A stretch of 64,000 nt of DNA, taken from the NCBI GenBank assembly GCA_039025395.1, contig JBCCOK010000029.1, positions 4,034 through 68,033 of the forward strand, in the 5' to 3' direction. This document shows, piece by piece, positions 1-9,582 of this stretch (its first letter is position 1; each line of letters starts with the position of its first letter). Source of the stretch: Hoeflea_A sp039025395 (GTDB lineage Bacteria; Pseudomonadota; Alphaproteobacteria; Rhizobiales; Rhizobiaceae). The notes below the pieces were generated by a model, which saw nothing but the letters and a program-made list of their open reading frames with translations, was not told the origin of the DNA and did not search any database. The translations under genes were made by a program, and so were the position numbers.

Positions 1-39
1 TTGCCGCGTTTGGTACAGATTGCGCCCTATAGGTAACGG

Positions 40-1161
40 ATGGTTCGTATGAAATTCATGGCCCTTTTGTACGGTTTGCTGGGATTGACCGCCTTTGTTG
101 GTGGCGCTGTGGCGCAGGAGACAGGCAGTACGCGGCCAACGGTCACCGTCGCCACCGTCGAAACCCAGCAGACCGGCGATCGGGGACGATATGTGGGCCG
201 TATCCAGGCTGTCACCACGGTTAATCTGGAAGCGCGAATAGAAGGCGTCCTTGAACAGAAAAACTTCACGGAAGGCGGCTTCGTCAAAAAAGGCGATCTT
301 CTTTATGTCATCGAAAGAGGCCTGTACGAGGCGGATGTCGCCAAAGCCGAGGCGCAACTCCAGGGTGCCCAGGCAACCCTTAAGAATTCGCAACTCGATC
401 TGGAGCGTCAGAGGGTTCTTCTATCCGAAGGCGACGTGCCGCAGTCGACATTCGATGAGGCGCAAGCCACCGTCGGTGTTAATGAAGCCAATGTCGGCGA
501 AGCCCAATCGAGCCTCGACACTGCAAAGATCAATCTCGGCTACACCGAGATTTATGCGCCCGTCAGCGGCAGCATCAGCAAATCGATCATCGATGTCGGA
601 AATCTGGTCAATACCAACTCCGGAACACTCGCAACAATCACCAGTGTCGACCCGATCGAAGTTCATTTCTTCATGGGAGAAAAGGACCTGATTGAAGACC
701 GGGAGAAAGGCCTCATTGGCAACGACAGCGCCTCTTTAGCGGTAAGCCTTGTGATGGCCGATGGCAGACCCTATTCGCAAACGGGTTCGATCACCTATGT
801 CGGAACCATCGTTGAGGAAGCGAGCGACACGATCGAACTGCACGCGACCTTTCCCAATCCCGACAATATCCTTATCCCGGGCCAGTTCGTGAACGTGATC
901 ATCCGGGATGCCGACCCGAAATCCTCGATTGTCGTGCCGCAATCGGCCGTGCAACTCGACAGCCAAGGCCATTTTGTCTACGTGGTTGGTTCCGACGACA
1001 AGGTCGAACGCCGTGACGTCAAGCTCGGCCGCCAAGCCGGCGCCGTCTGGGAAGTAACATCGGGCCTTGAACAGGGTGCCAAGGTCGTCACCCAGGGCCT
1101 GCAGCGTATCGCGCCCGGAACGACGGTCGACGCTGTAGAAGCCAAGGCGACAGCGAGCTGA
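40..1161 (+). CDS. RND efflux periplasmic adaptor (membrane fusion protein)
   Basis: The 373-aa product is a HlyD/AcrA-type adaptor that would bridge an inner-membrane RND pump to an outer-membrane channel. It opens with a cleavable-looking signal peptide (hydrophobic stretch at about residues 8-22, ending AVAQ); no lipobox cysteine is seen, so it is probably not lipidated, unlike AcrA. The biotinyl-lipoyl half motif, an Ala/Gln-rich alpha-helical hairpin (about residues 95-160) and the second lipoyl half (IYAPVSGSISKS) follow in the usual order, then beta-barrel and membrane-proximal domains. The gene ends 3 bases before the RND permease, so the pair forms an operon. ATG codons at 49 and 58 are alternative starts. 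No TolC-like gene or TetR-type regulator is visible nearby, so the outer-membrane partner must be encoded elsewhere. Family is clear; substrate is unknown. Confidence 0.93.
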   Translation: MVRMKFMALLYGLLGLTAFVGGAVAQETGSTRPTVTVATVETQQTGDRGRYVGRIQAVTTVNLEARIEGVLEQKNFTEGGFVKKGDLLYVIERGLYEADVAKAEAQLQGAQATLKNSQLDLERQRVLLSEGDVPQSTFDEAQATVGVNEANVGEAQSSLDTAKINLGYTEIYAPVSGSISKSIIDVGNLVNTNSGTLATITSVDPIEVHFFMGEKDLIEDREKGLIGNDSASLAVSLVMADGRPYSQTGSITYVGTIVEEASDTIELHATFPNPDNILIPGQFVNVIIRDADPKSSIVVPQSAVQLDSQGHFVYVVGSDDKVERRDVKLGRQAGAVWEVTSGLEQGAKVVTQGLQRIAPGTTVDAVEAKATAS

Positions 1162-1164
1162 TAT

Positions 1165-4100
1165 ATGCTGACTCGGTTCTTTATTGATCGGCCGAAATTT
1201 GCGCTGGTCATCTCGATTATCGCCTCGCTGGTCGGCGTCATCGCCATCGTCCTCATTCCCATCGCGGAATATCCGGACGTTACGCCGCCGCAGGTTGTGG
1301 TCACCGCCAACTACCCAGGCGCGGATGCCGGTCTGATCGAAAAGACGGTTGCGACGCCGATCGAAGAACAGGTCAATGGCGTTGACAACATGCTCTTCAT
1401 GTCGTCGACAAGTTCCAACAGCGGATCCTACCAACTGACCATTACCTTCGCCGTTGGCACCGACCCGGATATTGCGGCCGTCAACGTGCAAAACCGCGTT
1501 TCCCTTGCTCAACCGCTGCTGCCGGCTTCGGTAACCCAACAAGGTGTCTCAACACGGAAACAGTCTGCAAACATGCTTCTGGTGATCAATCTGATCTCGC
1601 CGGACAGCTCCCGCGACGCGGTTTATCTCAGCAACTACGCATCCATCTGGATGCAGGACGCCCTTGGCAGGCTTCCCGGCGTCGGCAGCGTTTCCCAATT
1701 CGGACCGCTGGATTACAGCATGCGCATCTGGATGCGTCCGGACGTGATGACCGCGCTCGGCCTCACTGCATCGGATATTGCCGGGGCCGTACAGGCACAG
1801 AACGTGCAAGCCACCGCGGGCCAGGTGGGTGGACCGCCCTTTGCAGGCGAAACCAACTTTCAGTTTTCTCTGCGAGCCGAAGGCCTTTTGAACACGGTCA
1901 AGGAATTCGGCGATATTATCGTTTCCGGCGATCCGTCTGGACAGCTTGTCCGTTTGAGCGATGTCGCCCGGGTCGAACTGGGTTCGCGCTCCTATTCCGC
2001 CTACTCAGCTTTGAATAACAAACCCGCCGCCGCCATTGCGATCTACCAGGCGCCCGGAGCCAACGCGATTGATGTTGCGCAAAGCGTCTACGCCGAACTC
2101 GAACGGATGAAAGCCAGTTTCCCGGAAGGCGTGGAATATCAACTTCTCTACGATGTCACAAAAGCAGTGACCGCAGCGATCGACGAAATCATTGTTACGC
2201 TGAGCATCACGGCTTTGCTAGTCATCGGCGTGGTGTTCTTCTTTCTCCTGAGTTGGCGCGCGGTTCTGATCCCGGCGATCGCAATTCCGGTTTCCCTGCT
2301 GGGAACCATGGCCATTCTTTTCCTCATCGGCTTCAGCGCCAACCTGATTACCCTCTTCGGCATCATTCTGGCGATTACCCTGGTGGTCGACGATTCGATC
2401 ATCATTATCGAGAACACCGAGCGGATCATGGAAGAAGAGGGCCTTGCACCTCGGGAAGCCACGCTCAAAGCCATGGATCAGGTCACAGGACCGATCATTG
2501 CCACGACCTTCGTGCTCTTTGCGGTATTTGTCCCCGTTTGCTTCTTCCCGGGCATAACGGGGCGCATTTATCTGCAGTTCGCCCTGACGATCACGATCGC
2601 CTTCAGCCTCTCCGCCGTTAATGCGCTAACCCTCGCCCCGGTGCTATGCGCCACGATGCTCAAGCCGAAGACCGGCAAGCCGACAGGGGCCTTGCGTGTT
2701 ATTCCCCGGGCCGTCGACAAGGTCCGCGACGGCTACGTCTGGCTGGTACGCATCATGGTGCGCAATGTTACGGTGTCGCTGCTTGTCTTCGTCGCCGTTT
2801 TGGCGGCAACCGTCTTCATGTTGCGCGAAACGCCGACCGGCTTCATTCCGCTGGAGGATGAAGGGGTGTTGTTTGTCAATGCGCAGCTTCCCGACGGCGC
2901 TTCGCTACAACGTTCCGGCGCCGTGGCCGAATCCATGACCACATTGATGCTGGACGTCGAGGGTGTCAGCGATGTCATCTCTGTCGCAGGCTTCAGCTTG
3001 ATATCGGGCGAAGGCTCGAACTATGTCACATTGATTGCCGTTCTCGCACCCTGGGACGAACGAAGAACCAGCCAGACGCAATGGTACAACATCCTCGCGA
3101 CGCTTGAGGAGAGGCTCAATACCGTTCAGGAAGCGACTGCTTTCGTCTTTCCCCTGCCGCCGATCAGCGGCCTTGGAATCTCCGGTGGCATCGCGGCGCA
3201 GATCCAGGACAACCGCAACGCCAGCGTTGAAGAACTCGGCTCGGTAACGAACGCTGTCCTTTCGGCAGCCAACGCCGATCCGGTCTTCCGCCAGGTCTTC
3301 AGCGCGCTTTCCGTCGGAACGCCGCAATACATGGTATCGCTCGACCGCGACAAGGCACAGGCTCTGGGTGTGAACGTCAATGACATTTTCACTGCCCTGC
3401 AAGCGAATCTCGGTTCTATGTTTGTCAACAACTTCCTGCTCGAAGGAAAGATCTATTGGGTCATCCTGGCTGCCGAAGCTGACTACAGGCAGTCGCTGGA
3501 TGATATCGGCAACATTTATGTCAAGGGTTCGTCCGGCGATATGATCCCGCTCAGCACATTGGTTGGCACGTCCCCAATTCTTGGACCGGAAGCAATCAGC
3601 CGTTACAATCTGGTGCGTTCCGCCGCCGTACAGGGCTTGACCAATGCCGGTTACAGCACCGGCCAGGGTATCGAGGCATTCGAAGAGGTTGCTGCCAAGA
3701 CACTGCCCGATGGCTATAGCGTCGAATGGACTGGCGTTTCATTGCAGGAAATCGAGGCCGGCTCTTTCGTCATCTACATCTTCCTCCTCGCCTTCACCTT
3801 TGCCTATCTGTGCCTCGTTGCCCAGTACGAGAGCTGGTCGCTGCCGATCTCTGTGATGTGCTCGACCATATTCGCCGTCTTTGGCGCCCTGCTGCCGCTC
3901 TACTTCATCGATGTCTTGAACAACAACATCTACGCGCAGATCGGCATTGTTCTGCTCATCGGCCTTGCAGCAAAAAAGGCGATCATGCTGGTGGAGTTTT
4001 CGCGCAACCGGCGCGACGCGGGCGACGGCATCGTCGACGCGGCGATCAACGCCGCCCACACGAGGTTCCGGCCCGTCACGATGACCGGCCTGTGTTTCAT

Positions 4101-4305
4101 CATCGGGGTCTTGCCGCTTGTCTTTGCCACCGGCGCCGGTTCCTCTAGCCGCATCTCCATCGGGCTGCCGGTTTTTGCTGGCATGGTCATTGACAGCACG
4201 ATCGGGCTGTTGATGATCCCCGTCTTTTATGTCGCGGTGCAGAAGCTGCGCGAACGCCGCCGCGGGGCCCCGCCGGCGAAAGCCGGTGGCGAATCCGCAG
4301 CGTGA
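1165..4305 (+). CDS. RND efflux inner-membrane transporter (AcrB/HAE1 type)
   Basis: This 1046-aa protein has the length and layout of HAE1-family drug/hydrophobe-proton antiporters: a first membrane helix at residues 8-30, a large periplasmic loop, a cluster of helices around residues 335-550, a second periplasmic loop and a final helix cluster. The proton-relay aspartates are present as VVDDS (about D409/D410), and the helix-10 lysine is found in LAAKKAIML (about K937), where a second Lys replaces the Asn usual in AcrB. It powers export from periplasm or outer membrane leaflet through the adaptor encoded 3 bases upstream. The C-terminus is Ala/Gly/Arg-rich and low in complexity. Substrate cannot be read from sequence. 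Confidence 0.95.
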   Translation: MLTRFFIDRPKFALVISIIASLVGVIAIVLIPIAEYPDVTPPQVVVTANYPGADAGLIEKTVATPIEEQVNGVDNMLFMSSTSSNSGSYQLTITFAVGTDPDIAAVNVQNRVSLAQPLLPASVTQQGVSTRKQSANMLLVINLISPDSSRDAVYLSNYASIWMQDALGRLPGVGSVSQFGPLDYSMRIWMRPDVMTALGLTASDIAGAVQAQNVQATAGQVGGPPFAGETNFQFSLRAEGLLNTVKEFGDIIVSGDPSGQLVRLSDVARVELGSRSYSAYSALNNKPAAAIAIYQAPGANAIDVAQSVYAELERMKASFPEGVEYQLLYDVTKAVTAAIDEIIVTLSITALLVIGVVFFFLLSWRAVLIPAIAIPVSLLGTMAILFLIGFSANLITLFGIILAITLVVDDSIIIIENTERIMEEEGLAPREATLKAMDQVTGPIIATTFVLFAVFVPVCFFPGITGRIYLQFALTITIAFSLSAVNALTLAPVLCATMLKPKTGKPTGALRVIPRAVDKVRDGYVWLVRIMVRNVTVSLLVFVAVLAATVFMLRETPTGFIPLEDEGVLFVNAQLPDGASLQRSGAVAESMTTLMLDVEGVSDVISVAGFSLISGEGSNYVTLIAVLAPWDERRTSQTQWYNILATLEERLNTVQEATAFVFPLPPISGLGISGGIAAQIQDNRNASVEELGSVTNAVLSAANADPVFRQVFSALSVGTPQYMVSLDRDKAQALGVNVNDIFTALQANLGSMFVNNFLLEGKIYWVILAAEADYRQSLDDIGNIYVKGSSGDMIPLSTLVGTSPILGPEAISRYNLVRSAAVQGLTNAGYSTGQGIEAFEEVAAKTLPDGYSVEWTGVSLQEIEAGSFVIYIFLLAFTFAYLCLVAQYESWSLPISVMCSTIFAVFGALLPLYFIDVLNNNIYAQIGIVLLIGLAAKKAIMLVEFSRNRRDAGDGIVDAAINAAHTRFRPVTMTGLCFIIGVLPLVFATGAGSSSRISIGLPVFAGMVIDSTIGLLMIPVFYVAVQKLRERRRGAPPAKAGGESAA

Positions 4306-4365
4306 TATTGACACCACGCCGCGCCAGCGCAATGAACGATATTGAGCATCAGATTGACAGGACAG

Positions 4366-5499
4366 ATGATGGCCAGAACCGGTATCATGATTTGCGGGCA
4401 CGGAAGCCGTTCGAAATCGGCTGAGCAGGAATTTGCGCTGCTGGCAAAAGGACTTCGTGAAAGATATCCGGATACACCTGTGGAGTACGGATTTCTCGAA
4501 TATTCCGCACCGAATATTCATATGGGCCTCGATGCACTGCGCGCCGCGGGAGTGACAGAGATTGTGGCGGTACCGGGCATGTTGTTTGCTGCAACCCATG
4601 CCAAGAACGACATACCGTCCGTCCTGACCACCTATCGTGAGCGGCACCCTGATCTCACCATCCACTATGGCCGTGAACTCGGTCTCCATCCGCAAATGAT
4701 TGCGGCATTCGAAGCCCGCATTCTTCAGGCTCTCGGTGCCGATCACGTCCACGACGGGGACCTTTACGATACCATGCTGGTGGTTGTCGGACGCGGTACA
4801 TCCGATACGCTTGCCAATGCCGAAGCTGCCCGCCTGACCCGGATTGTCTCGGAAAATCTGGGCTTTGGATGGTCGGAAACCGTCTACTCAGGGGTTACCT
4901 TCCCATCCGTCGGACGCGGCCTCGAAATGGCATTGAAGCTCGGTTACCGGAAGATTGTTGTCGCACCCTATTTTCTGTTTTCGGGCCGCCTCATCGATCG
5001 TATCTACGGCTATGTCGACCGGGTGGCTGAAAGGGCGCCGCATGTGACGTTCCTTAAGGCACATTATCTTGCCGATCAGGATCACGTCATTGATACGTTT
5101 GTTGAGCGTATCGCGGAGGCACAATCGGGAACAATCGTCGAGACGCAGGATCTGATGGCGTCATTCCGCGACCGTCTCGCCAAAGGCGAAATCGAAGTGC
5201 ATCATCATCACGCCGAGTTTCGCGACCCGCTGGATGACGAGACGGCGCACGGCGAACATCATGATCACCACCACAGCCACGATCACGGGCATAGTCATGA
5301 TCACGGTCACAGCCATGATCATCACCACGGCCACAGTCACGGTGTCTACCGCCACATAGCGCATCCCAACGGTCCGCGCACGATGATCGACGAGGGTGTC
5401 TGCTGCTGTTTTATGAGCCAGTTTCCGGCAACGGTGATTGACGAAGAGCGGGCACTCAGGGCCGACCGGAGTACGGAAGACGCACCCACTGATCGGTAA
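4366..5499 (+). CDS. CbiX-type sirohydrochlorin cobaltochelatase with His-rich C-terminus
   Basis: About 377 aa containing two tandem CbiX/chelatase domains: the first begins IMICGHGSRSKSAEQEF, with the His of the metal-insertion site, and the second runs from about residue 130 with VVVGRGTSD. These class II chelatases insert Co(II) (or Ni/Fe) into sirohydrochlorin for cobalamin or related tetrapyrroles. The C-terminus is striking: a tail of His/Asp/Gly/Ser repeats encoded at about 5197-5345, then a conserved-looking segment with three consecutive cysteines (GVCCCFM). His-rich tails in CbiX proteins are thought to store or deliver metal; a Cys motif that may hold an Fe-S cluster is also known in long CbiX proteins. 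I chose ATG 4366 (ATG 4369 is adjacent) over the upstream TTG 4342 because an AGGA precedes it. No other cobalamin gene is nearby. Confidence 0.85.
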   Translation: MMARTGIMICGHGSRSKSAEQEFALLAKGLRERYPDTPVEYGFLEYSAPNIHMGLDALRAAGVTEIVAVPGMLFAATHAKNDIPSVLTTYRERHPDLTIHYGRELGLHPQMIAAFEARILQALGADHVHDGDLYDTMLVVVGRGTSDTLANAEAARLTRIVSENLGFGWSETVYSGVTFPSVGRGLEMALKLGYRKIVVAPYFLFSGRLIDRIYGYVDRVAERAPHVTFLKAHYLADQDHVIDTFVERIAEAQSGTIVETQDLMASFRDRLAKGEIEVHHHHAEFRDPLDDETAHGEHHDHHHSHDHGHSHDHGHSHDHHHGHSHGVYRHIAHPNGPRTMIDEGVCCCFMSQFPATVIDEERALRADRSTEDAPTDR

Positions 5500-5512
5500 G
5501 AAAGGGTCAGTC

Positions 5513-6880
5513 TCAAGCCCGCTTGCTGGTAATGAACAGAACCGCGATGACCACGCCGACGCTCGCCAACGCCCCGTTGACCATAAAGGCGATCCGAATG
5601 CCCTCCGTCAGGCTCGGTGCCGATGCGACGATTGCCGTGTTGAGGCCAAGTCCGACCGCGCCGCCAGCGACATTTGCCATGTAGATGATGGCGCTCGCGA
5701 GGCTTGCCTGGGAGGCATCCAATGCCGTCACGGCGGCGGTCGTAACGGAGGAATAGAACAATCCGATGCCAATCCCGAGCACGAACATGCCGGGAACGAT
5801 CTGGGCATAGGTGTCTCCGGTTTCAATTCTTGAAAGAAGGAACATGCCAGCGGCGAGAAGCGCCGTTCCGGCCGAGACCATGAGCTTTGCCCCCAGGATT
5901 TCATAAACCCGCCCGGCAACAAAAGAGACCACCGCAAATGTCAGCATCATGGGCAGCAAACCAGCACCTGACCCCATGGCTGAAAATCCGAGGTCCTTGT
6001 TCATGAACTGCGGCAGATAGACGAGCGCTCCGAAAAACACCGCGGCGATCATCAGTGTGGTAAGGGTCGCCATTGCGAACACCAAATTGCGCATCACCGA
6101 ATCGGGAACAAGCGCGTTATCGCCCATCCGGTTTTCATAAAATCCGAATGCGGTGACGGCGACCGCACCGAAAACAAACAGGCCAATTATGACCGGATCG
6201 GTCCAGCCACGGTCAACACCCCAATCAAGTGCCAGAAGCCAGGCGAAGAGACCGACCGTCAGCGTTGCGGTGCCGCCGTAATCCACGCGCTCGTCAGGAT
6301 CCGCCGGTTCATCCCTGGCGACCACAAGGAGAACTGTGAGAATGCCGATCAGCGCCACTGGCACGTTGATGAAGAAAATCCAGCGCCAGCTTATCGCATC
6401 GGTCAGAACACCGCCAAGCAGCGGGCCCATGGCGTTTCCGATACCGGCAACACCGACGATCATTCCGCCCGCAAGGCCAGCCCGTTCTTCCGGTACGATC
6501 TTGAACGTCATGCCGACGACAGCCGGCCACATCAGTGCCCCACCAATGCCCATGATTCCGCGGCACACGAGCAGCAGCCAAACATCCGTGGCCAATCCAC
6601 CGATCAGTGAAAACAGCCCGAATATGCCCGCGCCCACCACGTATACGAACCGCCGGCCATACATATCTGCCAGCCGTCCGCCGGTCACGATGACCACACC
6701 GAAGATGATCGCGTAACTGTTGATCACCCACTGTGCGGTCGTGACATCGGTGTTGAAGGATTGTTCGATCGCCGGAATTGCAACAGACAACGCCGTGAAA
6801 TCATTGGCGACGACGAGGATGCCGACCGCCATTGCAAACATGCCGATAATGGTATTTCTGTCCAGCCGCTCGACAGTCAT
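5513..6880 (-). CDS. MFS transporter, DHA2-like (drug:H+ antiporter type)
   Basis: A roughly 455-aa multi-spanning membrane protein. The first helix carries the DHA2-like pattern NDFTALSVAIP, a variant of the LDxTVVNVALP signature of the EmrB/QacA group, and the loop between helices 2 and 3 holds the MFS motif A form GRLADMYGRR. Further hydrophobic segments continue to the end, consistent with 13-14 helices. Such proteins export drugs or metabolites using the proton gradient. I chose ATG 6880 because GGGGGGCGGG lies just upstream; ATG 6904 and TTG 6919 would add a non-hydrophobic N-terminal extension. The gene converges on the cbiX-like gene with only 13 bases between stops. Export role is inferred from family; substrate is unknown. 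Confidence 0.88.
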   Translation of the reverse strand: MTVERLDRNTIIGMFAMAVGILVVANDFTALSVAIPAIEQSFNTDVTTAQWVINSYAIIFGVVIVTGGRLADMYGRRFVYVVGAGIFGLFSLIGGLATDVWLLLVCRGIMGIGGALMWPAVVGMTFKIVPEERAGLAGGMIVGVAGIGNAMGPLLGGVLTDAISWRWIFFINVPVALIGILTVLLVVARDEPADPDERVDYGGTATLTVGLFAWLLALDWGVDRGWTDPVIIGLFVFGAVAVTAFGFYENRMGDNALVPDSVMRNLVFAMATLTTLMIAAVFFGALVYLPQFMNKDLGFSAMGSGAGLLPMMLTFAVVSFVAGRVYEILGAKLMVSAGTALLAAGMFLLSRIETGDTYAQIVPGMFVLGIGIGLFYSSVTTAAVTALDASQASLASAIIYMANVAGGAVGLGLNTAIVASAPSLTEGIRIAFMVNGALASVGVVIAVLFITSKRA

Positions 6881-7097
6881 TGACCCGCCCCCCAAAGGTT
6901 TCATCTGCAAGAATGCCAAGTTCCATTAGACTCTACTTGCGGATCTGAAGATTGTACATTCGCTTATCGTTTCGAGACTTGACCGAAGAACAATGAGTGC
7001 ATTTTGTTGTCACCCAAAATGACACGACATCACGCTTGAACTTTGGCCACCGGAACGACAAATACCTTCACCGTGAATCCCTCGGAAATCAGCAGCG

Positions 7098-7949
7098 ATG
7101 AGTACAGCGGCGGACGCACCCCCTGAACCGGCCCTTAGACGCGACCGTCTGATCGTCATGGCAGGCCTTGCCGTAATCATACTGGTCTCCTGGGCTTATG
7201 CGGTGACCGGCGCCGGGATGCAAATGTCTGCGCTCGAAATGACCCGCATGGAAATGATGCAGATGCATCGTGTCCTGTCTGGACAACCGGTCATGGCCGA
7301 GGGCGGCACGGCACTGAACATGACCGCATGGTCAGCCGGCTATGCGATAACCATGTTCTTGATGTGGTGGATCATGATGATTGCCATGATGCTGCCGACC
7401 GCAGTGCCAATGACGCTGCATTATACAACATTCGCCCACAAACGTGACCGTGACGATACTATCCTGCTTTCCACGGCCGCCTATGTGCTTGGCTATGTGC
7501 TCATTTGGGGCGGCTTCAGTATCGCCGGAGTGATCTTGCAGTGGGGTCTGCAGCGGATCACCTTGCTGACGCCCATGCTTGTAAGCGACGACCTTGCGCT
7601 CGACGGGTTCCTTATTCTCGCTGCCGGCATCTATCAGTTTCTGCCGATGCAACGAAATGCGCTGCGCTACTGCCGCTCGTGCAAACAGGCAATGCCATCC
7701 CGATGGCGCGAGGGTACTGGCGGCGCTTTGATCATGGGCGTTGAAGAAGGTATCAGCTGTCTCGGCGTCTGTTGGCTGCTGATGGGCCTGATGTTCGTCG
7801 CCGGCGCCATGAACATCTACTGGATTGTTGCGCTTTCCCTTCTGGTGCTGCTGCAGAAACATTTGCCTAGCGGTGATTTGCTTGGCTATTTTATCGGCGT
7901 TGTTCTGACGATTTGGGGCGCTCGGGTGTTGGTCGTATCGCTGTTCTGA
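7098..7949 (+). CDS. DUF2182 integral membrane protein (predicted metal-binding)
   Basis: The 283-aa product has about seven hydrophobic segments and matches the DUF2182 pattern: a Met-rich stretch (about residues 36-60), MWWIMMIAMMLPTAVPM, a Cys-containing cytosolic motif (YCRSCKQAMP) and a small C-terminal helix bundle with EEGISCLGVCW. The conserved Cys, Met and His residues suggest metal binding, but no member has a firm biochemical function that I can cite. DUF2182 genes often sit beside a DUF1326 gene; none is visible here. It is followed 39 bases later by the acyl-CoA synthetase on the same strand and could be cotranscribed with it, though a functional link is not evident. Confidence 0.8.
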   Translation: MSTAADAPPEPALRRDRLIVMAGLAVIILVSWAYAVTGAGMQMSALEMTRMEMMQMHRVLSGQPVMAEGGTALNMTAWSAGYAITMFLMWWIMMIAMMLPTAVPMTLHYTTFAHKRDRDDTILLSTAAYVLGYVLIWGGFSIAGVILQWGLQRITLLTPMLVSDDLALDGFLILAAGIYQFLPMQRNALRYCRSCKQAMPSRWREGTGGALIMGVEEGISCLGVCWLLMGLMFVAGAMNIYWIVALSLLVLLQKHLPSGDLLGYFIGVVLTIWGARVLVVSLF

Positions 7950-7988
7950 TCCGCTTGCCGAATTGACGAAACCGCCATTGGAGGTCCG

Positions 7989-9542
7989 ATGATATTGCGC
8001 GGAGCGGCGCTTGAAGCACCGATCGATATTCACGACTTGCTCCACAGCGGGCTGGAGGGGCATCCGGACGAAACCGCGATGATTTGCGCCAAGACCCGCC
8101 GTACCTGGCGTGCTTTGGACCAGGCCATCGACAATCTGGCAGGCCATTACCTGGCGATGGGCCTTGAACCAGGGGATCGGGTCGCCTCGCTCATGCCGAA
8201 CCGGGTAGAACTGGTCATTCATTATCTCGCCTGCATCAAGGCCGGTCTCGTTGCAGTGCCGCTGAACTACCGCTATCTCGCGCCTGGCATCGATCATGCG
8301 CTCGACGTTTCAGGGGCGTCGCTTCTCGTCATGCATGCTGAACGCGGCCATGACCTTGCCGCAAGCCAACATGCCAAAAACCTGCGGCTGGGAACTGTCT
8401 GCTATGGCAGGGGTGGCCGGGAACCGGGTGACTTGGAGAGATTGATTGCCGAACCGCCCCGTACGCGCTCTGAACCCGTCGCCGCGCCGGAAGATCCCGC
8501 GGTCATCTTTTTTACATCGGGAAGCACCGGAAAACCGAAGGGTGTGACCCACAGTTTCGACACGCTCGGTTGGATCCTTGCATCCTGCGCCGAAGCGCTT
8601 GAGATAACCGGTGACGACGTCATTTTGCCGGGATCATCAATATCCCATCTCGGGTCCTTCATGTGGACGCTGGCGGGCTTGGCAAAGGGCGCACGCATTA
8701 TCGTTGCCCGCACCTTTGACGGCGACGAGCTGCTGCCTCTGTTGCGCGCGCACCGGCCAACGGTGCTGTGCATGCTGCCAGCCGCGCTGATGTGCCTCGT
8801 TCGCGAGCACGGCGCAACACGTGAGGTGTTTTCATCCCTGCGTGTTTGCCGGGGCGGTGGCGACAAGGTACCGGCGGAACTGGAGGCCGAATTCACCGCA
8901 CTCACCGGCTTTCCCATTGATGAGGGTTACGGGATGACCGAAATCGGCCTCGCGACCCTCAATCCGCCTTCAGGCCTGATAAAACCCGGCTCGGTCGGAC
9001 AGCCCGTGGCCGGTTTCGAAATGGTTATTCGCGACGGCGAAGGGCGCAACGTCAACATAGGTGAAGATGGAATGCTTTGGGTCAGAACGCGAACTGCGAC
9101 GATCGGCTATTGGCGCGATCCAAAAGCAACGGCTGAGCTGGTCGAGAACGGCTGGCTCGATACTGGGGATCTGATGCGCGCAGACGAAGACGGCTATTTT
9201 TGGTTTCGCGGACGCAAGAAGCAGATCATCGTGCATGATGGATCGAATATTGCGCCCCAGGAGGTCGAAGACGCGTTGCTTGAGCATGGAGATATCGAGG
9301 CTGCCGGTGTGATCGGGGTCCATGACCTGATTCACGGTGAAAATGTCCGTGCCTATGTGACGCTGCGCCCACAGAGTTCGAGACCATCGGTGCAGGCGTT
9401 AATACGCTTCGCGCGCGAGCGCATAGGATACAAGGCGCCTGAGGAAATTGTGTTCCTGGATGAAATGCCGCTCAATCCAACCGGCAAGATCGATCGTGTG
9501 CGGCTGAAGGAAATGGCAGCGCAGAGTCATATCGTCGGATAG
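7989..9542 (+). CDS. Class I adenylate-forming acyl-CoA synthetase (AMP-binding)
   Basis: A 517-aa member of the ANL superfamily, which activates a carboxylate as acyl-AMP and transfers it to CoA. The P-loop signature FFTSGSTGKPKGVTHS lies near residues 173-188, GYGMTEIG near 315, the hinge GWLDTGDL near 394, and the C-terminal catalytic lysine motif NPTGKIDR near 497. Length fits a free-standing ligase with no carrier domain. GGAGG sits just upstream of ATG 7989. The pocket cannot be assigned from sequence, so fatty, aromatic or other short-chain acids are all possible. It converges on the cupin gene, with 40 bases between stops. Confidence 0.92.
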   Translation: MILRGAALEAPIDIHDLLHSGLEGHPDETAMICAKTRRTWRALDQAIDNLAGHYLAMGLEPGDRVASLMPNRVELVIHYLACIKAGLVAVPLNYRYLAPGIDHALDVSGASLLVMHAERGHDLAASQHAKNLRLGTVCYGRGGREPGDLERLIAEPPRTRSEPVAAPEDPAVIFFTSGSTGKPKGVTHSFDTLGWILASCAEALEITGDDVILPGSSISHLGSFMWTLAGLAKGARIIVARTFDGDELLPLLRAHRPTVLCMLPAALMCLVREHGATREVFSSLRVCRGGGDKVPAELEAEFTALTGFPIDEGYGMTEIGLATLNPPSGLIKPGSVGQPVAGFEMVIRDGEGRNVNIGEDGMLWVRTRTATIGYWRDPKATAELVENGWLDTGDLMRADEDGYFWFRGRKKQIIVHDGSNIAPQEVEDALLEHGDIEAAGVIGVHDLIHGENVRAYVTLRPQSSRPSVQALIRFARERIGYKAPEEIVFLDEMPLNPTGKIDRVRLKEMAAQSHIVG

Positions 9543-9582
9543 TGCAAATCAGGTTTCGCTTGAACCCCTCGTCCGAAACGCA

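Noticed and set aside
3739..4752. Minus-strand frame spanning the RND 3' end and the cbiX-like 5' end
   Set aside because: It crosses two well-supported genes on the other strand and has no family resemblance.
5197..5345. Short-period repeat resembling a CRISPR or tandem array
   Set aside because: It is the coding repeat for the His-rich tail of the chelatase and is in frame, with no spacers.
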